Origin: an uncultured Planctomycetales bacterium
Lineage (GTDB): Bacteria > Planctomycetota > Planctomycetia > Pirellulales > Thermoguttaceae
Reading direction: 5' to 3'
Length of the DNA: 9,735 nucleotides
Assembly: GCA_937889015.1 (NCBI GenBank)
Contig: CALARR010000351.1
Span: forward strand, 1-9,735
Shown one piece after another: positions 1-6,566 of the stretch (position 1 is the first letter of the stretch; each line of letters opens with the position of its first letter). Made by a program: the position numbers and the translations under genes. The notes beneath the pieces were generated by a model. It had not been told where the DNA came from and ran no database searches. It saw only the letters and a program-made list of their open reading frames with translations.

Positions 1-1367
1 AGCCCTTCCAACTCGACGGTCCGGGTCCAGAGCTCTTCCAGGCTGTCGAGGTGTTTCAGACTGGTGTCGCAGAACGTGCGTTGCGTGGTCAAGAGCGTGA
101 GGTAGTCGATCTCCCCATGCCGGTATCCGGCCAGGGTCAGTTCCAGCGATTGTTGGGCATGTGGCAAGATGGTGGTGGCGTATTTCTCTGCGCGTCGCCG
201 GGCGTTGAGGTATTGCTGGAAGACGGTGGCCAGCCGTTCGCGAAGAGCCAACTCCACGCGCCGCAACTCACCCTGGGCTGAGGCCACCGCGGCCTGGGCC
301 CTGAGGATGTTGCCTTGGTTGCGGCTGAAGATGGGAATCGCCACGCCCACTTCCAGATCGACGACGGTGTAGCGGCTCATGGAGTCGTACTTCACGGCGC
401 TACCCAGGTCGACGTTCGGAACACGTTCGGCGCATTGGAGGGCCACGTCGCAGCGCGCACGATCCAGGGCGGAGCGGGCCTGGGCCAATTCGGGACTCTG
501 CGACAAGATCCGGGCCAGCGATTCCTCCCAGGTCAGTTCGGGGAGGTCGCTCGTCGGGTCGCCGGCCAAGGGAGCGGGGGCGATCTCCGGCCGCCCGAGC
601 ACGGCCGCCAGGCGCCGCCAGGCCGCCTGGTATCGATCTTCCGCCTCGCTCAAGTCGAGTTGGACCTTCTCCGCTTCGATGCCGGCCTGCAAAACCGTGA
701 CTTGCGAGGCTTCGGCCGCGGCTTTGAGTTGTTGCGTGGCCTTCAGGCTCTGTTGTTCGATGGCCACAAGCTGCTGGTTGACTTCGATTCGCTTTTGGGC
801 CAGGAGGGCTTCGTAGTATCCAATACGCACGTCATTTTGGACGCGTTGCTGCTGGGCCTGGAGGGCAAAGCGGGCCTGCTGAATTTCGTGGCAGGCGACG
901 GCCTGGCCCCAGCGCAGCTTGCCAGCAGTGACGAGTTCCTGGCCCAGAAAAGCGCCTTGAAACCCCTCCGTGCCCTGGTTGCCGATTTCGTCGGCTTTGT
1001 AGCCGAGAACCGGATTCGGATAGAGTCCAGCTTGAAGGTGGTTGCCCTGGGCCGCCTGAACGGCCATCGAGGCCTGGATCAACGTGGGGTTGCAAGCTAA
1101 GGCGATTTGTATCAAGTCATCGAGGGTCAACACGGAGACCGCAGCGGCTGACTGCAGCAGAGGATCGCGATTGGCCTCGGCGGGTCGCTGCGTGGTGGGT
1201 GGTTGGATCCAGGAATGGGCGAGGATCGGTTGCGGCGCAATCAGGACGCCTGGCACTGGGGCGGTTGACGTGGATGGGGCCTCGGGCTCTGATCCGATTG
1301 TCGTAACCCATTGTGAAAACAGGAGAAACAGCAATGTCAACCAGCCCCAGACGTGTCGCGTGCGCAT
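1..1367 (-). CDS. TolC/CzcC-family outer-membrane efflux protein (C-terminus cut by window edge)
   Basis: Open from ATG at 1367 to the window edge without a stop, giving 455 codons. In this family the product is a trimeric outer-membrane channel that works with an RND or ABC pump and a periplasmic adaptor. Residues 1-26 look like a signal peptide: MRTR, then a hydrophobic stretch WGWLTLLFLLF. Two outer-membrane-efflux repeats can be seen, about 80-260 (starting LTLDDLIQIALACNPTL) and about 280-455 (starting WEESLARILSQSPEL). The second contains VGVAIPIFSRNQGNI and the end motif AGYRHGEIDYLTLLTTQRT, both typical of CzcC/CusC-like members. Most of a normal 420-480-residue protein is present, so only a short tail should be missing. 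The start is supported by a GAGGAG ribosome site 7 nt upstream. The substrate cannot be told; the CzcC-like motifs suggest metal efflux. An adaptor or pump gene may lie beyond the left edge. The family call is firm. Confidence 0.9.
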   Translation of the reverse strand, partial: MRTRHVWGWLTLLFLLFSQWVTTIGSEPEAPSTSTAPVPGVLIAPQPILAHSWIQPPTTQRPAEANRDPLLQSAAAVSVLTLDDLIQIALACNPTLIQASMAVQAAQGNHLQAGLYPNPVLGYKADEIGNQGTEGFQGAFLGQELVTAGKLRWGQAVACHEIQQARFALQAQQQRVQNDVRIGYYEALLAQKRIEVNQQLVAIEQQSLKATQQLKAAAEASQVTVLQAGIEAEKVQLDLSEAEDRYQAAWRRLAAVLGRPEIAPAPLAGDPTSDLPELTWEESLARILSQSPELAQARSALDRARCDVALQCAERVPNVDLGSAVKYDSMSRYTVVDLEVGVAIPIFSRNQGNILRAQAAVASAQGELRRVELALRERLATVFQQYLNARRRAEKYATTILPHAQQSLELTLAGYRHGEIDYLTLLTTQRTFCDTSLKHLDSLEELWTRTVELEG

Positions 1368-1377
1368 ACGATCTCTC

Positions 1378-1425
1378 CTCGGCATTCGCTCCTTCCCTTA
1401 GGATCGGTTGTAGCGAATGTCCGAG
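1378..1425 (-). promoter_or_regulatory. Inverted repeat overlapping the efflux gene ribosome site
   Basis: The arms 1378-1390 (CTCGGCATTCGCT) and 1412-1425 (AGCGAATGTCCGAG) are complementary over 13 bp with one bulged base and a 21-nt loop. On the minus-strand transcript the 3' arm ends ...GCCGAG and the ribosome site GAGGAG of the efflux gene uses the last three of those bases, 7 nt before its ATG. The repeat itself is seen directly. A role in hiding the ribosome site, or as the operator of a repressor, is inference. Confidence 0.55.
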
Positions 1426-1460
1426 TGGAGATAATCGTTTTGGTTGTATGGGTAGTCTGG

Positions 1461-1503
1461 GATACTCCTGCTTTGCGGAGGCTGCGGTTGGGGCAGGAGT
1501 GTC
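1461..1503 (-). terminator. Hairpin just after the DUF1598 gene stop (possible terminator or processing hairpin)
   Basis: The arms 1464-1471 (ACTCCTGC) and 1493-1500 (GCAGGAGT) match perfectly over 8 bp, with weaker extension to 1461 and 1503 and a 21-nt loop. The hairpin begins about 6 nt after the stop codon of the upstream gene on the minus strand. No T-run follows, so it is not a classical intrinsic terminator. It could mark a transcript end, or an RNA-stability element between two cotranscribed genes. Confidence 0.35.
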
Positions 1504-1508
1504 TGGCG

Positions 1509-3146
1509 TCAGTCCCACCACCAGAACTCGGCTGGCGGGGCTTTGGGTGGGACGGCCAGCGCAGGCCGCGGCAGGCCTTCCACGGCCATGCTTTTCCGGG
1601 CCAGCAAGGGCAGGGGATTAGCGGACACCCCGCCGCTGACGCCGGCCAGCACATGGACCCGGTTGATCACGCGGTGATTGACCACGCTTTCGACGGTCTC
1701 TGGCGGCGGGGCCAACTCGACAGGGATGGCCTGGGCATCACGGAATCCGGCCGCCGGCCAACCGACGGCCAGATCTAGCCGCTCCTGGCCGATCAAGGCG
1801 GCCAGCAGGGCCAGGTCGAAGATGTTGCGCAGCTCGGCATAGATCGGATACTTGCCGCAGAGTTCGGCGAAGTTGTCGGTGAAGCTCTGGGCGAACTTGC
1901 GGTTGATCGCCTCGCTTTGGCCCGTGTGCACGCGCTGGCCATCGGCGGCCAGCAGTTCATTTTCGCTGAGCACCTTCACGCCCTGACCGCGGAGGGCAAA
2001 GGCGCAGCGATCGGCGGTGGCGCCCAAGGCCTCGTAGTGCATGGTGAACCACCAGCGCAGCACTTCCATGGGCGGAGGCGATTGGCCGGCGCGCACCTGG
2101 ACCAGGTCGAGATAGCTTTCCACGCCTGGCACGCCTTCGGCCAAACCCATGCCGATCAGCTTCATGTGATAGTCGGCTTCGACCAGGACCCGTGCGGCGC
2201 GCGTACACGGATCGATTCCGTAGACCGAGACGTCTTGCCGTCCGACGCTGGCTCGCAGGCCGGCGATCCAGGCGGGGCGTTCGCGCGTGGTCAGGGGGCG
2301 CTGGCTGGTCTGATCCAGATACTCTTGCACGCGTGCCAGGGCCTCCTGGCGGGGCGTGATGGCGCAGCCGAAACGCAGACTGGGCGAGGTGTGGGCCTGG
2401 CGCAACAATACGATGAGGTCGTCCAGACGCAACAAGGGGAATCCGGACTCGACGGCCAGCAGGCGATCGGCCTCGCGCTTCCAGAGTGCTGCGGGGCCGG
2501 CTACGACCAGGTCGCCCGACTCGGGGTAGACAAAGACGTAGCGGATGCGCTCCAGCCCGGCCAGGCACTGGATCTCGTCGTCGAGCGTGCGTCCGGCGGC
2601 CAGGCGATGCAGAATTTGCCGCTCCAGCCGCGGCAAGGAGACCTTGCGCAACGGCGAGCGAAGGCGCGCGTCGCTTGCCGCCGGGTTCGGTGCGGTCCCG
2701 GAGTCGTGCGGCGGAGCGATTTGCGTGGGCTGTTCAGACTGGTGGGAGGAGTTCCGCGGCCTGGGGGCGCTCAACCGCCGCAGGGCGGCAAGGTAGCTGC
2801 TGCCTTCCTCGGCCAAGGCCTGTTGGAGGGCGGCGCGCGGGTCGGCCATGACGCCGGTCGGAAAGGGGGCGATCGAGCCTGCGCCGCCCACGCGGTCCCA
2901 AGACGCCGGGCGAACCGTGGTCGTGAGCAGTTCGATCAAGCTTTCGAAATCGGCCTGGGTGGCGCCTCCTTGGCCGCCTTGGGAGGGAAACAGGGGGTCG
3001 CCGGTTCCCAATCCGGGTTGAGCAGGACTGCCGGTCATCTGCCCCAGGGCCGAAGAGCCCCAGGGCAACTCGGTGGCCAGCGCCGAAAGGAGAGCCAAAG
3101 ACAGCCCTCCGACCAGGAGCCGCAACGGATGCAAGAAAATGCGCAT
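1509..3146 (-). CDS. Secreted DUF1598-type planctomycete protein
   Basis: 545 residues, function unknown. The start at 3146 is chosen because GGAGGAGG sits 7 nt upstream and the product then begins with a clean signal peptide (MRIF, then hydrophobic residues about 8-24). A longer in-frame start at 3347 would read through a palindrome and bury this signal. Residues 67-98 carry a segment with SWDRVGGAGSI that I associate with planctomycete secreted and secretin-like proteins. A low-complexity Ser/Pro/Gln-rich linker covers about 127-165. The conserved-looking core, about 290-460, includes SVYGIDP, ADYHMKLIGMGLAEGVPGV and PPMEVLRWWFTMHYEAL, which I recognise as DUF1598-like. It probably acts outside the cytoplasm. 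The efflux gene follows 141 bp downstream on the same strand, so cotranscription is possible. The gene is certain; the family label is from memory of the motifs, and no catalytic residues are evident. Confidence 0.8.
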   Translation of the reverse strand: MRIFLHPLRLLVGGLSLALLSALATELPWGSSALGQMTGSPAQPGLGTGDPLFPSQGGQGGATQADFESLIELLTTTVRPASWDRVGGAGSIAPFPTGVMADPRAALQQALAEEGSSYLAALRRLSAPRPRNSSHQSEQPTQIAPPHDSGTAPNPAASDARLRSPLRKVSLPRLERQILHRLAAGRTLDDEIQCLAGLERIRYVFVYPESGDLVVAGPAALWKREADRLLAVESGFPLLRLDDLIVLLRQAHTSPSLRFGCAITPRQEALARVQEYLDQTSQRPLTTRERPAWIAGLRASVGRQDVSVYGIDPCTRAARVLVEADYHMKLIGMGLAEGVPGVESYLDLVQVRAGQSPPPMEVLRWWFTMHYEALGATADRCAFALRGQGVKVLSENELLAADGQRVHTGQSEAINRKFAQSFTDNFAELCGKYPIYAELRNIFDLALLAALIGQERLDLAVGWPAAGFRDAQAIPVELAPPPETVESVVNHRVINRVHVLAGVSGGVSANPLPLLARKSMAVEGLPRPALAVPPKAPPAEFWWWD

Positions 3147-3191
3147 GGACGTGCCTCCTCCGCCTGTTCCTCGCCTCTGCGCGAACCGAGG

Positions 3192-3271
3192 GGGGACAGC
3201 CCCTTGATCGCGGCGGCGGAGTCCCGATGCAGAGAGGGCACGCACTTCGCCGCAAGAAAGGGACTGTCCTC
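3192..3271. repeat. Long imperfect palindrome (REP-like hairpin) between divergent genes
   Basis: The outer arms are GGACAGCCCCTT (3194-3205) and AAAGGGACTGTCC (3257-3269), matched except for one position that is a wobble on the minus-strand RNA. Inner arms GCGGCGGAGT (3213-3222) and ACTTCGCCGC (3244-3253) continue the symmetry, leaving a loop of about 21 nt. The GGGACTGTCC core resembles short palindromic repeats that I recall as frequent in some planctomycete and other genomes. Only one copy is present in this window, so repeat status is inferred. Confidence 0.5.
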
Positions 3272-3347
3272 GCAAACCTCGTCTGGCCCAGCCCTCACTA
3301 TCTCCGTTTTGGCGAACGACGCAAGCAATCTGTGGTGGGGGTGACAT

Positions 3348-3376
3348 TCGACTGTCGACAAGACGGGGGATATGAT
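3348..3376 (+). promoter_or_regulatory. Candidate promoter of the secreted enzyme gene, with overlapping palindrome
   Basis: TCGACT (3348-3353, 4 of 6 to TTGACA), a 17-nt spacer and TATGAT (3371-3376, 5 of 6 to TATAAT). A start near 3383 would give a leader of about 48 nt. The -35 box lies inside a perfect 11-bp palindrome, TCGACTGTCGA (3348-3358), which could be an operator. The -35 match is weak, so this is tentative. Confidence 0.35.
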
Positions 3377-3430
3377 TGGCGGCGTGATGGATGCGAAAGG
3401 GCAGGGCAGGTAGAGTCTGGAGCAGACGAT

Positions 3431-6214
3431 ATGAAACGCGTAACGCACTTGGCGATGGGGCTTGTCTTAGCGATGGCGTGCAGCGCGGAGCGGATCCAGG
3501 GTGGTGTGACGGTGATCCCGACCCCTGGCTGCAACAGTTATCGTCTGGCCGCGGTCCGCGCCGGAACCCAGCGGCAGATTGCCGCCGCGACTTACGACAA
3601 TCGGGTGTGCCTGTTCGATCTTTCCGGCAAGAAACGCTGGGAAGCGGCCGTGGGCGGATTCGTGTTCGACCTGGCTGCCGGCGCCGTGGATGGCAGCGGA
3701 CGCGACGTGATCGCCGTGGCCGCGGCCGATGGCTGGGTGTACCTTTTCGGGCTTGACGGCCAATTGCGATGGAAGCAGGACCTGCTGGCGCCTGTCTACC
3801 AGGTGGCTTTTGCGCGGTTGGATGGTCGCATGCCGGTGGTGCTTGCCAGCGGGATCAGTCGCGAACTGGTGGCTTTCTCGCTGGCGGGCGAACGCCTGGC
3901 CACGGCCAAGCTCAACGGCGCGGGCCGAATGATGCGCGCCGGCGACTTCGATGGCGACGGCGCTGACGAGGTGGCCGTGCTGCCCATTCGCGGTCAGGCC
4001 CAGGACGTGTGCTTCTTCAAGGGCAACAGGCTGCTGAAGGTGAAGGAGACGCTCTCCAGCAACGTCATTCCCTGGGATCCAGAAAAGCGAAGGAGCAAAG
4101 ACACTGGCGAGAACTTCCGCAAAGGCAAGCGGACGTGGAGCGGTCAGACCCTGAAGAAGGCCAACGGCACCGTGGCCAACCTGGACGGCAAGGGGGGCGC
4201 GGAACTGATCTACAGTCCGGGGGCCTACACGTTGCAAGGCAAAGCGCGCCAGGTGCTGGCCCTGCCCGAGACCTACAAGGTCGCCAGCTACGACTATTAC
4301 TACAACATGCGTTTGGTGGCTGCGGGCGATCTGACGGCCAACCCTGGTGCGGAGATCGTGGTGGTGGAAGGGCCGCAGATTGGGTTGTACAGCGCGTCGG
4401 GCGAGGAGTTGGGGCGGTGCGTGGCGTCCCAAGGATTCACCGACGTGGTCTATCTGCCGGGCCAGCCGCACGGCAGCGTGCTTTTGGGGTCCAGCCCCAA
4501 TGGCGACGACAATCTGTATCGGCTGAGTTTTGAGCCGGGGTGGGGGAAGGCGCTGGCGGCCTTGCCGCGGCAGGGATTCATGGCTCGGACCGGGCAGATG
4601 CTGAAGGAGTTGGGTGACTCGGCCGCCGCCTGGCGCGGCGAACCGATGCCGGGCGCGGATGGACCTTTTGACGTGGTGGTGCGTCATCACATGTGGAGCG
4701 GGTTTGATTTGGAGAAGATCGATTCGTGGATGGCGGAGGTGCGGGACTATGAGAAGCAGTTTCCGTACAAACGGATTCGATTTGCGACGGCCTTCTGGCC
4801 GGGCGAGGACGCCGCGCTGCTCCGTCCGGACGGCAAGCCTTGGGGCCGGGACCAGCGGCTGGCGCATGACCTGACGCGTGCGCAGATCGTGGCTGGGGCG
4901 CAACGCTTTGAGTCGGCCGGGTGCCATTTCTGGGTGCAGGTGGGGCACGGCTGCGATCCACACCTGGAGGTGGCCACGGTGGCCGCGATCCTGGAGGCAG
5001 CGCCCCAGACGTGCCTGGGCTTCATCAGTGCCGAGGACGAACAGCTTGATGACGTGGTGTACTATTTCCAGCATCACGTGGGCCCGATTCTGGATCTGTG
5101 TGTGAAACACGGCAAACGGTTCATTCCGCGCAACAAGGACGTGTGGTGGGCCCACTGGCCGGCCGATCCGGCGTTGCGAGAACGGATCTTCGACGGACGT
5201 TACCGCGCGGTGCTGCTGCCTTCGGTGGAGGACAGCAACTCGCGCAGCCCGGAAGTGAACCTGGCGGCGCGCGTGGGATTGTGGCTCGACGGACAGGTCG
5301 ATGATTGGGCCAGTCGCTGCTCGGCCGATTGGTTCTGCGCGAGCCGCGCGTGGGAATGGGAGTACGTGATGACCGGCCATCCCCAGTTGCGCTACTACGT
5401 GTCGCAAGCGATGCTCGGCGCGCGGGTGTTCATGTTGCTCAACGGCGAACGCGAGAATCGCAGCGACCGTTGGACACGCGTGGGCCGTGAAGGCACGGCG
5501 ACCTTCCTGCACCTGTTGGGCAAAGGGGTGATCGGTCCGCCGCGCCGCGAGCAGTTGCAGGCGATTTCTCCGGTGGCCGTGGTCTTGCAGCAGCCGAGCG
5601 AACGATTCCAGCGGCATGGGGCCAACGGGCATCACGAGGAGCATTGGGGCGCCGACGGCAGCGATGCCCAGACCTGGGCCTTCGACCGGCTCGACACCTA
5701 CTGGGCCATGGCGCCGCTGCCGGCGACCGATGTGACCACGTATCTGTGGGGCCACACTCGCCGCGACGCGGCCCATGTACCGGTCACGGCTGCACACGGT
5801 TTCGTGTGCTTATTGCCGGGCGGACCGCCGCGCACCGCGCAGCGTTGGAGCACGCTGTGGACGACCGACGGGGACAGCCTGAACAAGGCCGGCCGGCCGT
5901 ATTCGCTGACCGAAGCGCGCCAGGCCCTGTTGGCCGATCTGGCCGCCGGCGCCAAGCAGCAACCGCTGGCAGTCCAGGGGCGGGTCTTTTGCCAGATTGT
6001 CGCCCTGGCGCCGGATTGGCTGCTAGTGGCGTTGGTCGATCCAGGCTGGTTGGATCCGGCCGACCGCGAGGTGACTCTGACGCCGCAGGAGGGCCAGACG
6101 TGGAAGTTGAAGGACCGATTGAGCGGGCAGGACTTGGGTGAACTGGGCGGGGCGGCGAAGATCGCCGTATGTGCTGGTGGATTGAGACTCGTGGAGTGCC
6201 GGAAAACGAGGTAG
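3431..6214 (+). CDS. Secreted propeller plus barrel protein, probable GH150 (lambda-carrageenase-like) glycoside hydrolase
   Basis: 927 residues. The ATG at 3431 follows GGAG at an 8-nt spacing and opens a signal peptide (MKRV, hydrophobic to about residue 17, then CSAE, which could be a lipoprotein or ordinary cleavage site). Residues about 25-400 are blade-like repeats with FG-GAP/VCBS-type loops, GDFDGDGADEV at 171-181 and GDLTANPGAEIVV near 299, consistent with a beta-propeller. Residues about 413-720 alternate strand-like and helical segments as in a TIM barrel: FDVVVRHHMW, RIRFATAFW, HFWVQVGHG, GFISAEDEQ, RFIPRNKDVWW, AVLLPSVEDS. Acidic candidates at strand ends are E535/D536 and E600/D601; the VWWAHW aromatics at 571-576 suit sugar binding. 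The final about 100 residues look like a beta-sandwich. Length and the propeller-plus-catalytic layout match what I know of lambda-carrageenase. The gene is certain and the enzyme class is inference. No sulfatase or transporter gene adjoins it here. Confidence 0.6.
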   Translation: MKRVTHLAMGLVLAMACSAERIQGGVTVIPTPGCNSYRLAAVRAGTQRQIAAATYDNRVCLFDLSGKKRWEAAVGGFVFDLAAGAVDGSGRDVIAVAAADGWVYLFGLDGQLRWKQDLLAPVYQVAFARLDGRMPVVLASGISRELVAFSLAGERLATAKLNGAGRMMRAGDFDGDGADEVAVLPIRGQAQDVCFFKGNRLLKVKETLSSNVIPWDPEKRRSKDTGENFRKGKRTWSGQTLKKANGTVANLDGKGGAELIYSPGAYTLQGKARQVLALPETYKVASYDYYYNMRLVAAGDLTANPGAEIVVVEGPQIGLYSASGEELGRCVASQGFTDVVYLPGQPHGSVLLGSSPNGDDNLYRLSFEPGWGKALAALPRQGFMARTGQMLKELGDSAAAWRGEPMPGADGPFDVVVRHHMWSGFDLEKIDSWMAEVRDYEKQFPYKRIRFATAFWPGEDAALLRPDGKPWGRDQRLAHDLTRAQIVAGAQRFESAGCHFWVQVGHGCDPHLEVATVAAILEAAPQTCLGFISAEDEQLDDVVYYFQHHVGPILDLCVKHGKRFIPRNKDVWWAHWPADPALRERIFDGRYRAVLLPSVEDSNSRSPEVNLAARVGLWLDGQVDDWASRCSADWFCASRAWEWEYVMTGHPQLRYYVSQAMLGARVFMLLNGERENRSDRWTRVGREGTATFLHLLGKGVIGPPRREQLQAISPVAVVLQQPSERFQRHGANGHHEEHWGADGSDAQTWAFDRLDTYWAMAPLPATDVTTYLWGHTRRDAAHVPVTAAHGFVCLLPGGPPRTAQRWSTLWTTDGDSLNKAGRPYSLTEARQALLADLAAGAKQQPLAVQGRVFCQIVALAPDWLLVALVDPGWLDPADREVTLTPQEGQTWKLKDRLSGQDLGELGGAAKIAVCAGGLRLVECRKTR

Positions 6215-6216
6215 AG

Positions 6217-6238
6217 ACCGAAGCGGGCGTCGGTTTTT
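6217..6238 (+). terminator. Possible weak intrinsic terminator after the enzyme gene
   Basis: ACCGA (6217-6221) pairs with TCGGT (6230-6234) across an 8-nt loop and runs straight into five T residues (6234-6238), three bases after the enzyme stop codon. The stem is short (5 bp), so efficiency is doubtful, but position and T-run fit rho-independent termination. Confidence 0.45.
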
Positions 6239-6390
6239 GATGGTCGTCAAAGTCAGCCTGGTTTTCCTGGTTGTGGTAGGCTGGGCAGGCCTGGGCGACC
6301 GAAAGCTGTGGCGATAAGTCCCTGAACCATGGGCCTGGATCGGGCCGATTGGCATAGGTGTCCGATTCTTGCTCCCAGGGGACGCTCCGC

Positions 6391-6549
6391 ATGGAAACCG
6401 GGCCGCAACGACTGGAACTCTTGATCGACCTGGAACAGCGTCAGGAGGATCTCCTCCGGCGTATCGAGGAACTCGACAGGCGGGTGGAGCAGGTTCTCGC
6501 CGATTTTCTCGGCACGGCCGTGCCGCAACCGGTGCGCGAGGCGGCCTGA
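6391..6549 (+). CDS. Small coiled-coil protein of unknown function (52 aa)
   Basis: The ATG at 6391 follows AGGGGA at a spacing of about 8 nt. A longer in-frame start at 6358 has no such site. Almost the whole product is one predicted charged amphipathic helix: residues about 8-40 (LELLIDLEQRQEDLLRRIEE, continuing into LDRRVEQVLADF) show heptad-spaced Leu, Ile and Val typical of a coiled coil, followed by a short flexible tail. There is no signal peptide or membrane segment, so it should be cytoplasmic. It probably dimerises or binds a partner helix. Codon use resembles the neighbouring genes, which favours a real gene. It is a separate unit from the enzyme gene (177 bp and a possible terminator lie between) and converges on the kinase gene 17 bp away. 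I do not recognise a named family. Confidence 0.6.
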   Translation: METGPQRLELLIDLEQRQEDLLRRIEELDRRVEQVLADFLGTAVPQPVREAA

Positions 6550-6566
6550 CCCGCTCTTCTTGGGCG

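Noticed and set aside
315..1100. 261-codon open frame on the plus strand opposite the efflux gene
   Set aside because: It is antisense to a continuous TolC-family frame with family motifs, and its own product has none.
1917..3344. 475-codon open frame on the plus strand opposite the DUF1598 gene
   Set aside because: An antisense shadow: low-complexity Gly/Gln/Arg-rich product without recognisable motifs, while the opposite frame has a signal peptide and a strong ribosome site.
3227..3430. Upstream in-frame start at 3227 for the secreted enzyme
   Set aside because: It would add 68 residues encoded by a palindrome and intergenic DNA, and would bury a clear signal peptide. The 3431 start has a proper ribosome site.
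3467..5797. 776-codon open frame on the minus strand opposite the secreted enzyme
   Set aside because: GC-rich coding DNA often leaves long antisense frames. The translation is rich in His, Arg and Pro with no domain, signal peptide or ribosome site, while the sense frame has clear domains.
6254..6283. Inverted repeat CAGCCT/AGGCTG with a 20-nt loop between the enzyme and the small gene
   Set aside because: A short stem with a long loop, no T-run and no placement signal. It is compatible with chance in GC-rich sequence.
6550..6566. Possible shared terminator between the convergent small gene and kinase gene
   Set aside because: Only a 3-bp CCC/GGG pairing is available in the 17-bp gap and there is no T-run in either direction.
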